Notes: generated from the letters alone by a model not told the origin. Shown: positions 10,735 to 22,683, counted from the stretch's first letter. The stretch is 64,000 nucleotides of DNA from Cheiracanthium punctorium (GCA_038373885.1 JAWZYV010013272.1:124001-188000); one strand, 5' to 3'. Translations and numbers: made by a program.

Positions 10735-11200
10735 AAGTATACTTCATTGTCCTTTCAAATTTGTTTATTTTCTCCGTTGTGGGGGCAATTGCAACGGGCG
10801 ATAGATAAAATATTTGACAAAAATATGTCTACACTCGATATATTTAGTCTTCGTCCACCTAAAATAAATAACTCAATATTCAACTTTTACTATATGCCCA
10901 AATCGAAAATCACATTATTCCGGAAACGTAAGGAAATTTTCGCATTCGAACGATTTCGTTTTGTGTAAACAGCCCCACTTATATCAATGCTTCATGCAGA
11001 CGACAATCATTTTAGTGAAAAAAAAATATCTATGTTATCTGGAAAAACTATTTTATATGAATTAGAATCGCAACTTTCCCTTCAAAGCCTGATATCCGTA
11101 ACTTGAATATGACGTCATGTCAATTGCGATAGCTAATTGTCACGCAAATGATTTACTTTTTTTTTTTTACTCTCGGACATGAAATAGAGATTAATATTCT
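10735..11200 (-). repeat. Dispersed repeat family R1, third copy (partial)
   Basis: Opposite orientation to the 3238 copy: GTGGGGGCAATTGCAACGGG near 10779, then ATGTCTACACTC and TTCGTTTTGTGTAAAC blocks, ending in ACTCTCGGACATGAAATAGA. A plus-strand frame at 10747-10968 translates similarly to the frames in the other copies. Truncated relative to them. Confidence 0.55.
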
Positions 11201-11342
11201 AGAGATTTAGATAATAATCGCTTCCCTTGGCTGACCGCCGGGATAATACGTAAGTACCAAAATTTCAAACGAATCGTTCAAACGGCGTAGATGTTATTAC
11301 GCTTTTTGGGCTTAACTTTTTATCCTTTTGGAATAAAAGTTT

Positions 11343-11553
11343 GGTACTTACGTATTATCCCGGCGGTCATTCCCGCCAAACTATTTATCCGTCAAATGAG
11401 CATATGTGTGTTTTTTACAAAGTTTTTTATTTACGTTATTGCCAAACTGTTGCCAATCATATTCAAAAACATTAATAATTTCATATGCCCGGCATTTCTC
11501 TTGGCAAAAAAATCGCTCGTCTTGGCGGACCGTCGGGATAATACGTAAGTACC
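11343..11553. mobile_element. MITE, family D
   Basis: A 211-bp element with inverted ends GGTACTTACGTATTATCCCG / CGGGATAATACGTAAGTACC and a perfect 8-bp duplication AAAAGTTT (11335-11342 and 11554-11561). Inside are GCCAAACTGTTGCCAATC and TTGGCAAAAAAATCGCTCG. A solitary right end of the same family lies at 11241-11267. Other copies: 31115, 34877 and 38051. The 8-bp duplication suggests hAT or P, but the ends lack CA..TG. Confidence 0.9.
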
Positions 11554-11561
11554 AAAAGTTT

Positions 11562-11879
11562 TGTCGTTATATCGAAGAGAGATTATACTGCATGGAAATT
11601 CCGCAAAAACCGCAAAATTTTATCGTTTTATATAGGGATTTATCGTGGTTGATTTCTACTTTAACACCCCCCCCCTTTCTCGTCCACCTAAAAAATCGCC
11701 GTATGTTGGCGAGCTTCGAGTGATGACGCATGCGCACAAAGAAACTAGATGAAAACGAAAGTAAACAAGTAGCGATAGTGCGCACTAGCCACTAGTTAAG
11801 GAATTTGAAGACACTTAATTATTAAAATACATTAATTGGCGACCTTCCCCCCCCCCCGAAAAATAAATAAATAAGGTTA
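11562..11879. other. No gene seen
   Basis: Contains C-runs near 11666 and 11847 and short low-complexity (AAAT)n. No supported gene. Confidence 0.5.
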
Positions 11880-12790
11880 ATTCCTAGTTTAGGGTGCTTC
11901 TTGGCGTGTTTTCAAAAATCGCCAATTTGGCACATTTTCCCGTCTTGTCTCTGGGAGCTGAAACGCTCCCAAAGACACCACGGGAGAACGCACCCAAATT
12001 AGCTATAAATACACAAAATAACCAAATTGAAAAACATAAATATTAAAGTTTTAAACAACAAAAATTATTGTACTTACATAACTTGTTGAACAACTGATTA
12101 TTTTTTATTTTATTTAAATAATCATATTCGTCGCCTCACAAGTCGCAGTGTTGTTTTTTTTTTTTTATGTTTGTGAATGCTATTTTAGAAGGGATTTTCT
12201 GTAATCTAAAACGAATTTTCTAAAATCTAAACACTAAAACATAAACCTAAAATCAAAACATTAATCATAAACCATTCAAGTAAAGCAATTTTCTGAGATC
12301 TAAAACCAATTTTCTGAACCCTAAAATTTTCTTTTAGTCGCAATCAGTCGTTCTTTCGTAACCCATTCAAGAAAAGACATTTTTTGAAAACTTTTTATGT
12401 GAAGGGGGGGGGGCTGTGTCCCCCTCAACCCCCCTTCTCTTTTTAGTAGAATAAATTTAATAATGTAAACAAATAAGAGTCCCGTCAGAGGCATGGGCGC
12501 CGGCAGCATAGGGCAAGGGGGAGGCAATGCCCCCCTGGATTTTTGTATGCAGTGTTTTCTTTCCCTTGCTTTTTTTATCTTTCCAACATAGTAACCATAC
12601 GTTAAAGTAGTCTTTGCCCCCCCCCTGGGAAATATTCTGCCGGCGTCCATGGTCAGAGGCAAAAACGCGTGCTACAGAAACAAAATGGCGGATTTCCACA
12701 TGGTTGCCAGAATGCTATCTAAAGTCGCCAAGGTTACCACATTATACCTGTTATCGTCTCGTTGGCGAAGAAGCACCCTAAACTAGGAAT
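11880..12790. mobile_element. TIR element of ~0.9 kb
   Basis: The ends ATTCCTAGTTTAGGGTGCTT / AAGCACCCTAAACTAGGAAT form a 23-bp matching inverted repeat (longer with mismatches, TTCTTGGCG versus TTCTTCGCC). I find no target duplication directly outside. It carries a smaller MITE at 12492-12651. No transposase frame. The frames at 12321-12699 are low-complexity or MITE sequence. Confidence 0.7.
12492..12651. mobile_element. hAT-like MITE, family F, nested
   Basis: A 160-bp element with 15-bp inverted ends CATGGGCGCCGGCAG / CTGCCGGCGTCCATG (one mismatch) and a perfect 8-bp duplication GTCAGAGG (12484-12491 and 12652-12659). C/G runs sit inside each end. It is inserted in the 11880-12790 element. 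Confidence 0.92.
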
Positions 12791-12837
12791 CAGCCAATAA
12801 ATACATAATGCTGTTCTTAATTACGGCTGCCAAATGA

Positions 12838-13061
12838 GGGAATAATTCCGTAAGCGGGGGCAGGTTTAGTTGGCTACTTTTTTTTTGTCTTTAACGTCTA
12901 TATACAAGAAAACATAAACCCAAAACTACAATACACTTATCTAAACACCTTATTAAAACATTTCCACACATATATCAAATGCAATATAAAACAAATTGAA
13001 CATACCCAAAACACTAGCTCTACACTGACACTACACTGCCCCCGCTTACGGAATTTATCCC
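12838..13061. mobile_element. MITE, family G
   Basis: A 224-bp element whose ends GGGAATAATTCCGTAAGCGG and the complement of GGGATAAATTCCGTAAGCGG extend as a ~26-bp inverted repeat with two mismatches. It has a perfect 8-bp duplication CCAAATGA (12830-12837 and 13062-13069). No coding capacity. The superfamily is unclear because the ends start GGG, though 8-bp duplications are hAT/P-like. Confidence 0.92.
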
Positions 13062-13069
13062 CCAAATGA

Positions 13070-15040
13070 ATACAAAAAATCGTCATGGTAACTGCATATG
13101 TATAGTTATCACCCCCTTGGCGAGAGTGGAAGGCGTTAAGTAGGAATCAACCCGAGGTTTTGCTGTAGTGGGATGCTCATCAGTAATTTGTGTGCGTTTT
13201 CTCGTAGTGTCTGTGGGAACGTTGAAGTTCCTAGAGACAAGACGTGGAAACGCGCCAAAAGGGCGATATTTGAAATCGAGCCTGGTCCTGAATTCTAATC
13301 AACGATATTTCCTTCAAAATACCTTTTTCAAAGCCTTAAACGTGTACTAACTTAAGAGTGCACTATTTATAGTAAACAGAATGAGATAATCTTAACCTTC
13401 TTGACGCTAAATTTTTGGATACCATTCTGACGCGAAATCACACCGTTTGCTGAAAATTTTTTTAGAAAAGCTTGGATATTTGCCACCCATGACGATTTTT
13501 TCTTTTTTTCGCGATTTCCGCATGCGCATAATCGATAATCATTTCTCAATAAGATTGTAATTTTAACAGTTGTCCATAAACTAGGAATAATCCTTGGGAG
13601 ATAAACGTATTTAGCACCGCGAAATTTTTCATCTGGTTGTGGATGACAAATCAAAGCTGTTCCCTACTTTTTTTACTTGTGAATGAATAAATTTACCTTA
13701 CTAATACATTTCAGTTAGATATACAAAGGAATTAAATGTGGTACCAGAGTTTGTTTCAAAATGTTCTCCTTGTATGCCTTTTTATTAGTGCTGCCACGGA
13801 GCTACACTATAATAAATGCATAAAAGATTCAACTTCGTGAGTGCTGCATTTTTAAATGTTGCTACGTTCTCTGTGAGGACCTCTTGGCTTCGAGGGCTTG
13901 CTCACCTACTGTGGCCGCCCAGCTGCAAACGGTAAGGTCATGGATTATTATTAAGATTAGGTATAATCTACGGAATAAAGCTCTAAAAAAATCTTGCACC
14001 AAAGCGCGATCAAGGCAACTGTGAGCCCAGAGGCTCTACCACGATAGTATCGAAAAGCTCTCGGTAGCGGATAAATAGAGCCTTCTCTTCTCATGGCGTC
14101 ACAATCGGAGAAATATCCGATGTGTCCGAGCATCAAGGTGTCGGAAACGTTCCCATGTCGGAAATAATGCTGTTTTTTCCCGACATGTCAGATGAAGGCG
14201 AAAACTTTCATTCCGATAGAGAGTAAAAGATGGATGGGTTTTATTGTGTGTATAATGGAGTGTTGAGTACTCCCACAAAAGGACCCCTTTCCCTGGCATG
14301 GCCAACAGTCAAAAAGCACACTTCTAGTTTGATGGATGTTCCCCGAGCCATCGCAAATTCTGAGGACAATACCTTCGTTTAAAAAAAAAAGGGGAGAAAG
14401 CCATGTTTTTTGATTGGTTGATCGGTCCCAGTGTCGAGATTGACCTAGCAGGTACAAAAATACTAACTTGTTTTATTCGGCACTCATCGTACTAGCACCC
14501 AAAGGAGAGTCGTGGCTATTGATCCGAAGTATTTGACTATCCGAGAGCGAGAAATATCCGTCACTGATATTCTACGATACCATCGTGTAGAGCTCCAGGC
14601 AAAAGAAAACAAATGAGGTGTGGCTGTGTCGTGGACACGGCCGTATAATTTACGAGAATACATGTACATAACGAGTAATATTTGCTTAAGAGTTTCATCG
14701 GATTCAGAAAGAAATCAAGCAAACAAATAATTACTGTGTTATAACTTTATGAATAATAGGTCTGTGACACGAAATGTACGAAAAAAATGGCATGCAGGAT
14801 ACATCGAGATTTCTGGTAAACGTTAAATCAATACAGGTATTACCTAGCGTCATTTTCGTAAAATGGCACATAACATTGGAGAGGCAAATGTAACATGGGA
14901 GGAGGATGTTTTCTATTGTTTAAATTACCATTTTCAAATAGGCGATATCTGAATTTTCTGGAATTTTAGGTTGGGCAATTGTCCCTCTTGCCCTTAGTAA
15001 GTCACGCCAATGCTTAGCGTTGATGGAGGTTTCGATGTAA
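13070..15040. other. No gene recognised
   Basis: Less AT-rich than its surroundings, with a few frames of 60-95 codons (13168-13350, 13367-13654, 14188-14457, 14484-14669). None shows a domain, splice pattern or similarity I recognise. It could hold an unrecognised gene or old repeat DNA. Confidence 0.35.
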
Positions 15041-15098
15041 GACAAATTAAACTCGCTCAGCATTAAGTCGGGCAAACGAGCGGTCCTGCGAGACATTA

Positions 15099-15263
15099 GA
15101 CAGTTTTTGCATACCGTTTCTTCCTACGCTAACGTTAACGCTGTCAGCTGTTTGGAATATTTTGACCAACCACGTTTCGGACTTTATTCGGGCGCATGCG
15201 CTGTACTGTGCAATGGCATTTAACGTTAGCGTTACCGTGTGTGAAACAGCTATGCAAAAACTC
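15099..15263. repeat. Inverted repeat, ~45-bp arms
   Basis: The left arm has AGTTTTTGCATACCGTTTC and CGCTAACGTTAACGCTG. The right arm has TTAACGTTAGCGTTAC, a GAAAC block and TATGCAAAAACT. The arms match imperfectly around a ~75-bp centre. Possibly a decayed TIR element. Confidence 0.5.
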
Positions 15264-15441
15264 CCTATTAACATTTAAGTCTCCGATCATCATGATTGGC
15301 GGTAAGATCTGGCTCGTATTCGGGTATAACCTTAACGATGTTTTCAGAATACTAGAACAGCAAGCGTAACATACAAAGCTTAATGGCTGTTAACGCTGTG
15401 CCCGAATAGATGTACACACACCCGAGTATGAATTTGAAGAT

Positions 15442-15482
15442 GTCTGTCTAGTAAACAGTCAAGTTACATTTACTAGACAGAC
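15442..15482. repeat. Short perfect hairpin
   Basis: Arms GTCTGTCTAGTAAA / TTTACTAGACAGAC (14 bp) around a 13-nt loop. Confidence 0.8.
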
Positions 15483-15967
15483 TTAACTTTTGGACCCTTG
15501 ATCTGCAGATTCGTCTCGTAAACGTCAGTGCTAACTCTGTTACAATTAGTAAAACTATTGATGTTGCGATATATGGGCGACTCCACTGGCTGTGCGACTT
15601 GATGATGATGATTCCGCCGATAACTATTTCAGACTAATGTTTTGTATACGCAATCGATAGATCTTGACGAGAAATGACGATTGAAACGCGAACGAACGTT
15701 CTAGCTTCTCAGTCAAAGTTTACATTAAACGGACCTCAAAATGGCAGCGCCGCAGTTCTCTCTCAACGTAACTATTTCTTTGATCCTTTAGCTATCGAGT
15801 GGTGTAATTTAGTTTTGTGGGTGTAGATGATAGTTATGTAGTTGCAACATCAAACTATATTCCCCCCCCCCGATTTTGTTATCATCGGTTTTCGTAATTG
15901 CCTCCCACTATGGAAATAAATTTAATGACGTATTCATACGACACATATTTTTTACAAATATGTATGG

Positions 15968-16133
15968 CAGGGGCGTAGCCAAGGGGGGGGTTAGGGGGGT
16001 CATAACCCCCCCATGAGAAATTTTTTGCCGTACAAAATGTATATTCTTCACTGCATTATCACACATATGTATACATATATATGAGTTGCAGTAGTCGTAA
16101 CCCCCCCATGAGAAATTTCTGGCTACGCCCCTG
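15968..16133. mobile_element. hAT MITE, family M1
   Basis: A 166-bp copy with CAGGGGCGTAGCCA / TGGCTACGCCCCTG ends and a perfect 8-bp duplication ATGTATGG (15960-15967 and 16134-16141). The intact duplication suggests it is a younger copy. G/C runs lie directly inside both ends. Confidence 0.95.
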
Positions 16134-16598
16134 ATGTATGGAATATAATTAACCACTTTTTGTAAACAGCAATTTTTTCAGTATTTTTTAAAAAACAACT
16201 AACCTCCACATTTAATTAATTAATTTTGCTATTTTCTAAACTTAAAAGTACTTTTCACAAAAAAAAGGTTAAATATATTTCGACGAATTGAAAAGAAGTT
16301 TAAATTAACTTAAACAAATGTAAACATGAATTATTTTTGTTCATACTTTATAATTAAAAAAGAATACAAATTTGAGACTTTTTTCTTTTTTGTTAGTTTA
16401 TTGTGAAAGAAAAGTGTAAAATATAAGATTTTTGGGCTCTGGGCAGTTGCCCCGTTTACCCTGCCGGTAATATGGCACTGCACCAGAGGGCTCTTTATCA
16501 CGCATATACGGCTCCGGATGATCTGAAGGCGACGCAGCAAGTAATGTGCTTCTGCTTCGTAGAAATGTCGTCACACATGCGAAAGCAATAAAATACAT

Positions 16599-16941
16599 AA
16601 AAATCTAGTTTTAAAAACTAAAAAACACGCTTTAGTGATAAATTGAAATAACTAAAAAGTGAAAAAGAAATCTTAATACAGAAATAAATTAATGAACGAA
16701 AAATAGTATTATTGTGAAAAAAGTTTGGAGTGCTTTGGGCTATATTTTTTGTATCATTTTTTTACTAATCGTACCGATCTAATATTCTCAAGAACTGAGA
16801 TATGGAGCATCCCACGCTTTTTTCACAATAATACTATTTTTCGTTCATTAATTTATTTCTATATTAAGAATTATTTTTCACTTTTTAGTTAGTTCAATTT
16901 ATCACTAAAGCGTGTTTTTTAGTTTTTTAAACTAGATTTTT
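16599..16941. mobile_element. Foldback element, ~125-bp arms
   Basis: Arms 16599-16723 and 16817-16941 are near-perfect complements (AACACGCTTTAGTGATAAAT, TTAATGAACGAAAAATAGTA). They surround a ~93-bp unique centre. A weaker third copy of one arm follows at about 16942-17010. No coding capacity. This is probably a long-TIR MITE. Confidence 0.8.
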
Positions 16942-17104
16942 ATTTGTCACTTTTTAGTTCGATTTGCTATAAAAGAGTATTTTCTAGTTTTTTTTAAACT
17001 GTATTTATTTAAATTTATTTTTAATTTTCGATATCTCTCATAAGACACTAAGGAACACTAAGTTGGAAAGTACAAACTGTGAGATAATTTATTTTCCCTG
17101 TGCA

Positions 17105-17990
17105 CCAGTGGAGTAGCCAGGATTTTATTTCGGGGTTGGCTGGGTATCAAATTTAAAGCTTAAGTTCAATTGTAAGCTAAGTAAAGGGTCCTATTTCGGG
17201 GGAACGTAAACATAAACGTAATTACCCAAACAGTTACCAATAGCGAGAGAGGTTCTAATCCATTGTGATGAGCCGAGTGCCGAAATGGTATGCATGCGTA
17301 GATCGCGTGCTTACTCCATCTCCCTCGCTCTCACGCAAAGGATAAGAAAATTACTAATCCTGACGATCCTAATCAGCATAAACCTAATGGGATAAACTTA
17401 CATTTTCTCAAAATCTCAGAATTTTACAATTTACAAAAAATTCGACGTTTTTCGCAAAATCTCAAAAATTTTTAATAATTCGTAGCCTATAGTTTAAGTT
17501 GAATGATCACCTATCATGTCATCAAATTTCACTGCATACACTTCAGTCATTTTTTATGTGATGCATGCTCGAACAAAAAAAAAGCATTACAGACAGAATG
17601 ACAGACAACCTTTTTTTGTTGACGATCGTACTGGGTTCCCAGGTGTTTGAAATGAACAGAAGTCGCAAAATTTTTAAATTGCAAGTAATAATGTACAGAG
17701 AAAATTCTAATAGATTTTGGATATTTTGTAGAAAAGAAATATGTGGGCTATTATAAAAATTTAAAATGTGAGTTTAGATTAACTTCGTTATTAAATGCAT
17801 CTTGTTTTGCATCAGAGTCTGGACCGTATCCAGCGGAGGGGGGGGGGGGGCGATTGGGCTGCAGCCCCGAAATCTGACCCTTTACTCAGCTAACAATTTG
17901 ATATTTAGGTTACATTCGAAACTCAGTTAACAATTTGATACCAAGCCCCCTCCCCCCGGAAATAAAATGATCCTTGCCTCTGATCATTTG
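17105..17990. other. No gene; fragments of MITE-like termini
   Basis: CAGTGGAGTAGCCAGG at about 17107 resembles the ends of families M1/M2 but has no partner. A 14-G run lies near 17840. The direct repeat of ACTCAG(C/T)TAACAATTTGATA at about 17885 and 17922 is short. The 17565-17756 frame has no family features. Confidence 0.4.
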
Positions 17991-18043
17991 CCTTGATTCG
18001 CCTCTGATCACTGGCATAGCCAGTGATCAGAGGCGAATCAAGG
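17991..18043. repeat. Perfect 25-bp-arm palindrome
   Basis: CCTTGATTCGCCTCTGATCA then CTGGC, a 3-nt centre ATA, then the exact complement. A perfect 53-bp hairpin with no mismatch suggests recent formation or active maintenance. Confidence 0.92.
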
Positions 18044-18379
18044 AGACGGGGTGGGGAAAGGAGCAGCACGAAATCGTTGAGTTTTCTTTGTTTTTCAGAC
18101 CTATAAATCAATCCAAAAAACAATCGCTACCTATTTCTGGATGAACATAAGTAAAGGTCAGATCCCATCGAAATTTTCAATCTTAATTAATTCAGAACTT
18201 CTTCTTCTTTTTTTTTTTTTTTAAGCAGAACATTCCTCTATTCTATCTCATAACTATTGAAAGCAGAAATAAAAAATCATATTATCATCTCCTAAAGTTA
18301 TTACCGCTCATCCGTCAACTTAATCTCCCGTGTATGCACTCTACTCTACAGCTATGTAGTTAGAGAGTCGCAACTAGAG

Positions 18380-19345
18380 ATTACGTTACCTGGGGTAAAC
18401 CCCAGTTTTGGCAACCCCCTGAGCAAGGTTTTGGGCATGGGCTAAACAATGACTGACTATCGCCAAATTTGGCGATATTTCGCCAAAACTCGCCAAGGAC
18501 GAAGACAAATGGCGACATTTTGGCAAAACTCGCCAAGGTCGATGACAAATGGCGAGATTTTGGGCATGGACTAAACAATCACTGACTACAGATGTAATAT
18601 ATTGAAGATGTCCATAAACATTAATGTACTGAAATTCTTTTGGGTGGTCCTGTATATAAACTCTCCAATAGATTGGAACCAAAAATCGAGATGCGCAACT
18701 AGATGTTACAACAATCTTATATATGAAATTTCAACATTCTACGACTAATAGTTTTTGAGATTTGAGAATAAAATACATACACAAGTATAAAAGTCGCCAA
18801 GCTTGGTGACTTTTGGCGTAATTCATGAGACAGGCACGTGACCGTGGTCGGACCATTACCTAACTAGTATATGGTAGGACGGTATTGTGCTTGAAATGGA
18901 TGAATGTCCCTAAAACTTCCATTGACCGTAATGTGTTGGAAATATTTTGAGTGTTCCTGTAGCAGCACTATAAATGATAAAGACACTTTCTTCGGTGGAA
19001 AAATTAATTTTATAACCCATAACAGAGTATATCACTTCTGAGTTTGAACTAGCCTAATACCGCTAAAATATGCTTTAATAAATTTCTGCCCGTAGAGTGT
19101 AATGTATTTAAAATCTTTTAGGAGGCCCTGTAGATAAACTATCCAGTCGAATGGGACCGAAATGGCAGGTGCACAACTAGATGTTACAACAATCCTGAAT
19201 ATAAAGTTTCAACATTCTATATCTAATAGTTTTTGAGCTATGCGAGTTTAATGAATTTCGGCCCATAGAGCGTAATGTAATGCATTTCGAATCTTTTGGG
19301 TGATCCTGTAGATAAATTATCCAGTTGATTGGGACCAAAATTGTA
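18380..19345 (+). repeat. Tandem-repeat element, family H1, truncated copy
   Basis: Opens with blocks of CGCCAAATTTGGCGATATTT and GGCGAGATTTTGGGCATG. It then runs through units with GTAATGTATT..ATCTTTT(A/G)G..CCTGTA(G)ATAAACT..CACAACTAGATGTTACAACA. It aligns in order with the longer copy at 29100-30940 but stops before the ACGT microsatellite and hairpin. Confidence 0.7.
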
Positions 19346-19939
19346 TTAACATCCAGTGTCATCCACTACAAGTTTTAAAAAATGTATTTGAACTTGAGTG
19401 GATGAATAAAAAAATATTTTATTAACAACTGAAAATTTTTACAAGATATATATGCAGGGAGAGTGTGACCTAATAGTAGGAATAGAAAAAAACGTAGTGC
19501 AGTCGCACTCGTGACCTCCACTTCAATTTCTCGACCTTTTCTTGACTTTAACGACCTTTTCATGATGGTAGACACCCTGAAATAAGAATTATTTTGCCGA
19601 CACAAAATGATTGCTTTTGCATTCGCAGTTTGTAAAGTACAGCCACACATGCACTATATTTTACGATCGCATATTTACGATTTTATGATCACCGACTTTT
19701 TTAGAAAGAATCCAGTTTTTTCCCCCCTTTTTATTATGAAGATAAAAAAAACGCTTTGACAGCATTAGGCAAATTTCAAATTATAAGAAAAAGACATATA
19801 CCCCTTTTTTCCGAATCTAATTTTTTTTTCAACAAATGGCGCTATAAACGACATGAGACATGCAACTCCGGATGACGTATGGATCACCTTTTAGTTTAAC
19901 GAAGTAGAGATGAAGCTAGCTAGGACAACCAATGGTGGT
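19346..19939. other. No gene seen
   Basis: AT-rich. The minus-strand frame at 19375-19650 has no recognisable features. Confidence 0.45.
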
Positions 19940-20462
19940 CCTATAGTGAGGCTGAAATATGTTGGTTCTAGTAATAAGTTTTAAAGCATGTGTCAAAGAA
20001 ATGAATATGCAATTTATAACTTATAATAACACCATTATTCGTCAAAGTAATCTTCATTATTTTCCAGCACCTTCTGTTATCAATAAGGTAGTGCATAGAT
20101 GCCAGTAGAGTAGAAGGATTCATCTTTTGATGGGATGAAGTCATCAATAGATTTTCGTACTGCGTCCACTGTGGGGAAGTAGACAAGACATTGTTCATCG
20201 ACCGAAATTGATGATTGTCCGAAAGGGCTATGTCAGGGCTATATGCCGGGTGTTTGAAAACTTCCCAGCCAAGCTATACTAACATGTCTTTGACTGGCTT
20301 CTGCAACATGAGGCCTTGCATCGTCATGGACAATTGATAGGCTATGAATCTTGTAAAAGTACATGGATGTTTACAATCAATCTCCTGGTTGTTTATAGCA
20401 TTCAGCAGTTTCACCGGGTTTCAGTAGTTTGTAGTACAGTACACCCTTGATTTTCTAACCAG
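19940..20462 (-). pseudogene. mariner transposase remnant, minus-strand half of a foldback
   Basis: Read on the minus strand, the region gives mariner C-terminal features: an HDDARPHVA block (mariners have HDNARPH), SVDEQ, DDFIPSKDESFY and KVLENNEDYFDE. Stops and a frameshift lie where the YSPDLAP-type motif should be. The N-terminal half is absent. It forms an inverted repeat with 20463-20810, so it is clearly dead. The 19968-20198 frame is an out-of-frame reading of this remnant. Confidence 0.75.
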
Positions 20463-20810
20463 CAATGCAAGGCCTCAAGTTGCAAAAGCCGGTCAAGGAC
20501 ACATTAGTAAAGTTCGGCTGGGAAGTTTTGGAACACCTGGCATATAGCACTGACATAGCCCCCTTCGGACTATGATCTATTTCGGTAGATGAACAATGCC
20601 GTGTCTTCTATACACTTTCCCACAGTGGACGAAGTATGAAAATCTAGTGATGACTTCGGTGCATCAAAATTAATCCTTCTATGCTACTGGCATCTGTGCA
20701 CTACTTGACCAACGGCAGAAAGTACTGGAAAATAATGGAGATTACTTTGACAATAAGTTCCAAATTGTATAATCATTTCTTTGACACATGCTTTATAACT
20801 TATTACGAGA
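20463..20810 (+). pseudogene. mariner transposase remnant, plus-strand half of a foldback
   Basis: Plus-strand counterpart of the previous entry. It starts at GCAAGGCCTCAAGTTGC and ends near TATAACTTATTACGAG. It encodes broken pieces corresponding to the same C-terminal blocks (QKVLENNGDYFD). The two halves are about as diverged from each other as old copies would be. Confidence 0.7.
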
Positions 20811-21034
20811 TCCAATATTTTAAAGCAATTTTAGGTATTTTAATTATTTTTATTATGGCTTACTAGCAGTATTTTTCAATCCATTTTAAATAACCAAAAA
20901 TGTTGAAAGATTACTTAATTTTGACAAAAAAAAAAAAAAAAAAAAAAAAAACTAGATCAGCATTTCGATAAATCTATAAGTAAAAAGGTATGTTGCCAAA
21001 ATTTCCCTACAGCACATGATGCTTAGTTCATTAA

Positions 21035-21097
21035 TTCATTAACATTAATTTGAATACTGAGTTTTTAACACTCAGTATTCAAATTAATGTTAATGAA
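21035..21097. repeat. Perfect 28-bp-arm hairpin
   Basis: The left arm (21035-21062) contains TTCATTAACATTAATTTGAA and ends ACTGAGT. A 7-nt loop TTTTAAC follows, then the exact complement at 21070-21097. It stands 60 bp left of the nested hAT block. Confidence 0.92.
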
Positions 21098-21369
21098 CAT
21101 CACATAAAACTTTTATATGCCCCTCCAAAATATTTTTCTGGATCTGCCACTGCCTTAACTGGGGATGCACCGAATATTCGGTTGGTATTCGGTATACTGC
21201 CTATCAGGGCCGTAGCTAGACCGTTTTTCTAGGGGGGGGCTCAAAATTTTCTGAGGGGGGCTGTCAAATTTACGCACATGCACACACATATGCGCGCGTG
21301 CGCATGTGTGTGTATGCATATTAGAAAACTAAATCTCCCTTTATTATTTTCCGAACATCTACCATGTAA

Positions 21370-21900
21370 AGAAAGTATTGTAATCATGAAAAAATTCGAC
21401 TTCGAGATTTTGGTGTATTGACACGTTTTGAGGTCTTCTGAATTCACTAATGCTATTTTTACGAGGTGTGTGTGTATGTGTTTGTGTGTATGTGAGTGAA
21501 CACGATAGCTCCTAAACAGGGCATTCGATTGAGCTCAAATTGGATATATATGTTATAAACCCCCGTCGCAAAACCGGTATTGATTTTGGTGTGTATAGGA
21601 CTTATAGTATTTCTACAGGGCTACGACAAAGATTTCTTTTACATAACAGCTTATGGGGGGAAATTCTTGAATGTGCGCTAGCGTTTAAACGATGCAATCG
21701 ATTCAGCTCAAATTGGGTATATATGTTATAAACCACCATCATAATATCGGTATTGATTTTGGTGTGTATAGGACTTATAGTTTTCCTACAGGGATACGAC
21801 AAAGATCTCTTTTACATTATGGATTATGGGGGAAATTCTTGAAAGTGCGCTAGCGTTTAAACGATACATTCGTTTGAGCTTCAATTTGGTATATATGTTT
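21370..21900 (-). repeat. Helentron-like tandem array in copy 2
   Basis: Inverted counterpart of 4017-4585: degraded hairpin near 21350-21380, GTGT microsatellite at 21465-21495, then the ~180-bp units with GATTTTGGTGTGTATAGG and TTGAGCTCAAATTGG blocks. Confidence 0.5.
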
Positions 21901-21928
21901 GAATTATTCATTCATTAAAATTTACTTA

Positions 21929-22680
21929 AATGTTTGGTCACGATCTTAATCGTAAGTGTTCGGAAAGTCGAGTGGAGTTACTCAGATTTTTTTTAATTAT
22001 AGCACTAAAAGACTGCCCGTTGTGGAAGCAATTACAACGTGGGCTAGAAAAAAAATTTCGCAAAAACATGTCTACATATAATATATTTAATCTGCGTCTA
22101 TTTAAAATAAATAACTTCATATTCAATTTTTGTTACGTATCGAAATCGAATTTCATGTTCTTCTGGAAGTATGCGGAAACTTTTCGCATTCGAACGATTT
22201 CGTTTCGCTGGGAATATCCCCTCTAAATCAATGCTTCGAGCAGAGTAAATCTTTTTATTTGTGAAAAAAAAAAAACTTATAAATCTGGCAAAACTATTTT
22301 AAACGAATTGGATTCGCATTTTCCCTTCAAAGCCTGATAACTTTGACTTCAATGTGACGTAATTGTCACTTTGCGACATCTCATTTTGTCTCGCTAATGA
22401 TTCTTTTTTTTTACTCTCGGAAATAAAATAAAGCTGAAAATAGCAAAGAATCGCTTAAAAAGGAAGGAGCTGGTGTATTTTCAGTTTTAAAGAAGCGCAG
22501 ATTGTTTTATATACATAATTATGAAATTTTTCAAGCGGATTGTATAAACAGTGCAAATGTTATCATGCTTTATGTGCTTAGCTTTTTAACCTCTTTGGAA
22601 TTATGGTGGTAAAAGTTCTATCTTGGAGTGGTTACCCGGAATCGTCACAGAATCAGTGAGTCAGGGATCAGCATAACTAT
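21929..22680 (-). repeat. Dispersed repeat R1 in copy 2
   Basis: Inverted counterpart of 3238-3990, ending GTGAGTCAGGGATCAGC. It carries the same ~98-codon frame, here on the plus strand (21930-22226), with very few changes from the left-arm copy. Confidence 0.6.
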
Positions 22681-22683
22681 ATA

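Noticed and set aside
12321..12699. 113- and 80-codon minus-strand frames
   Set aside because: They span the family F MITE and C-runs; the translation is Pro/Gly-rich low complexity.
18381..18682. Overlapping frames with repeated peptide (LASFGEISPNLA)
   Set aside because: The peptide repeat is the translation of the CGCCAAATTTGGCG tandem units of family H1, present again at 29405-29673.
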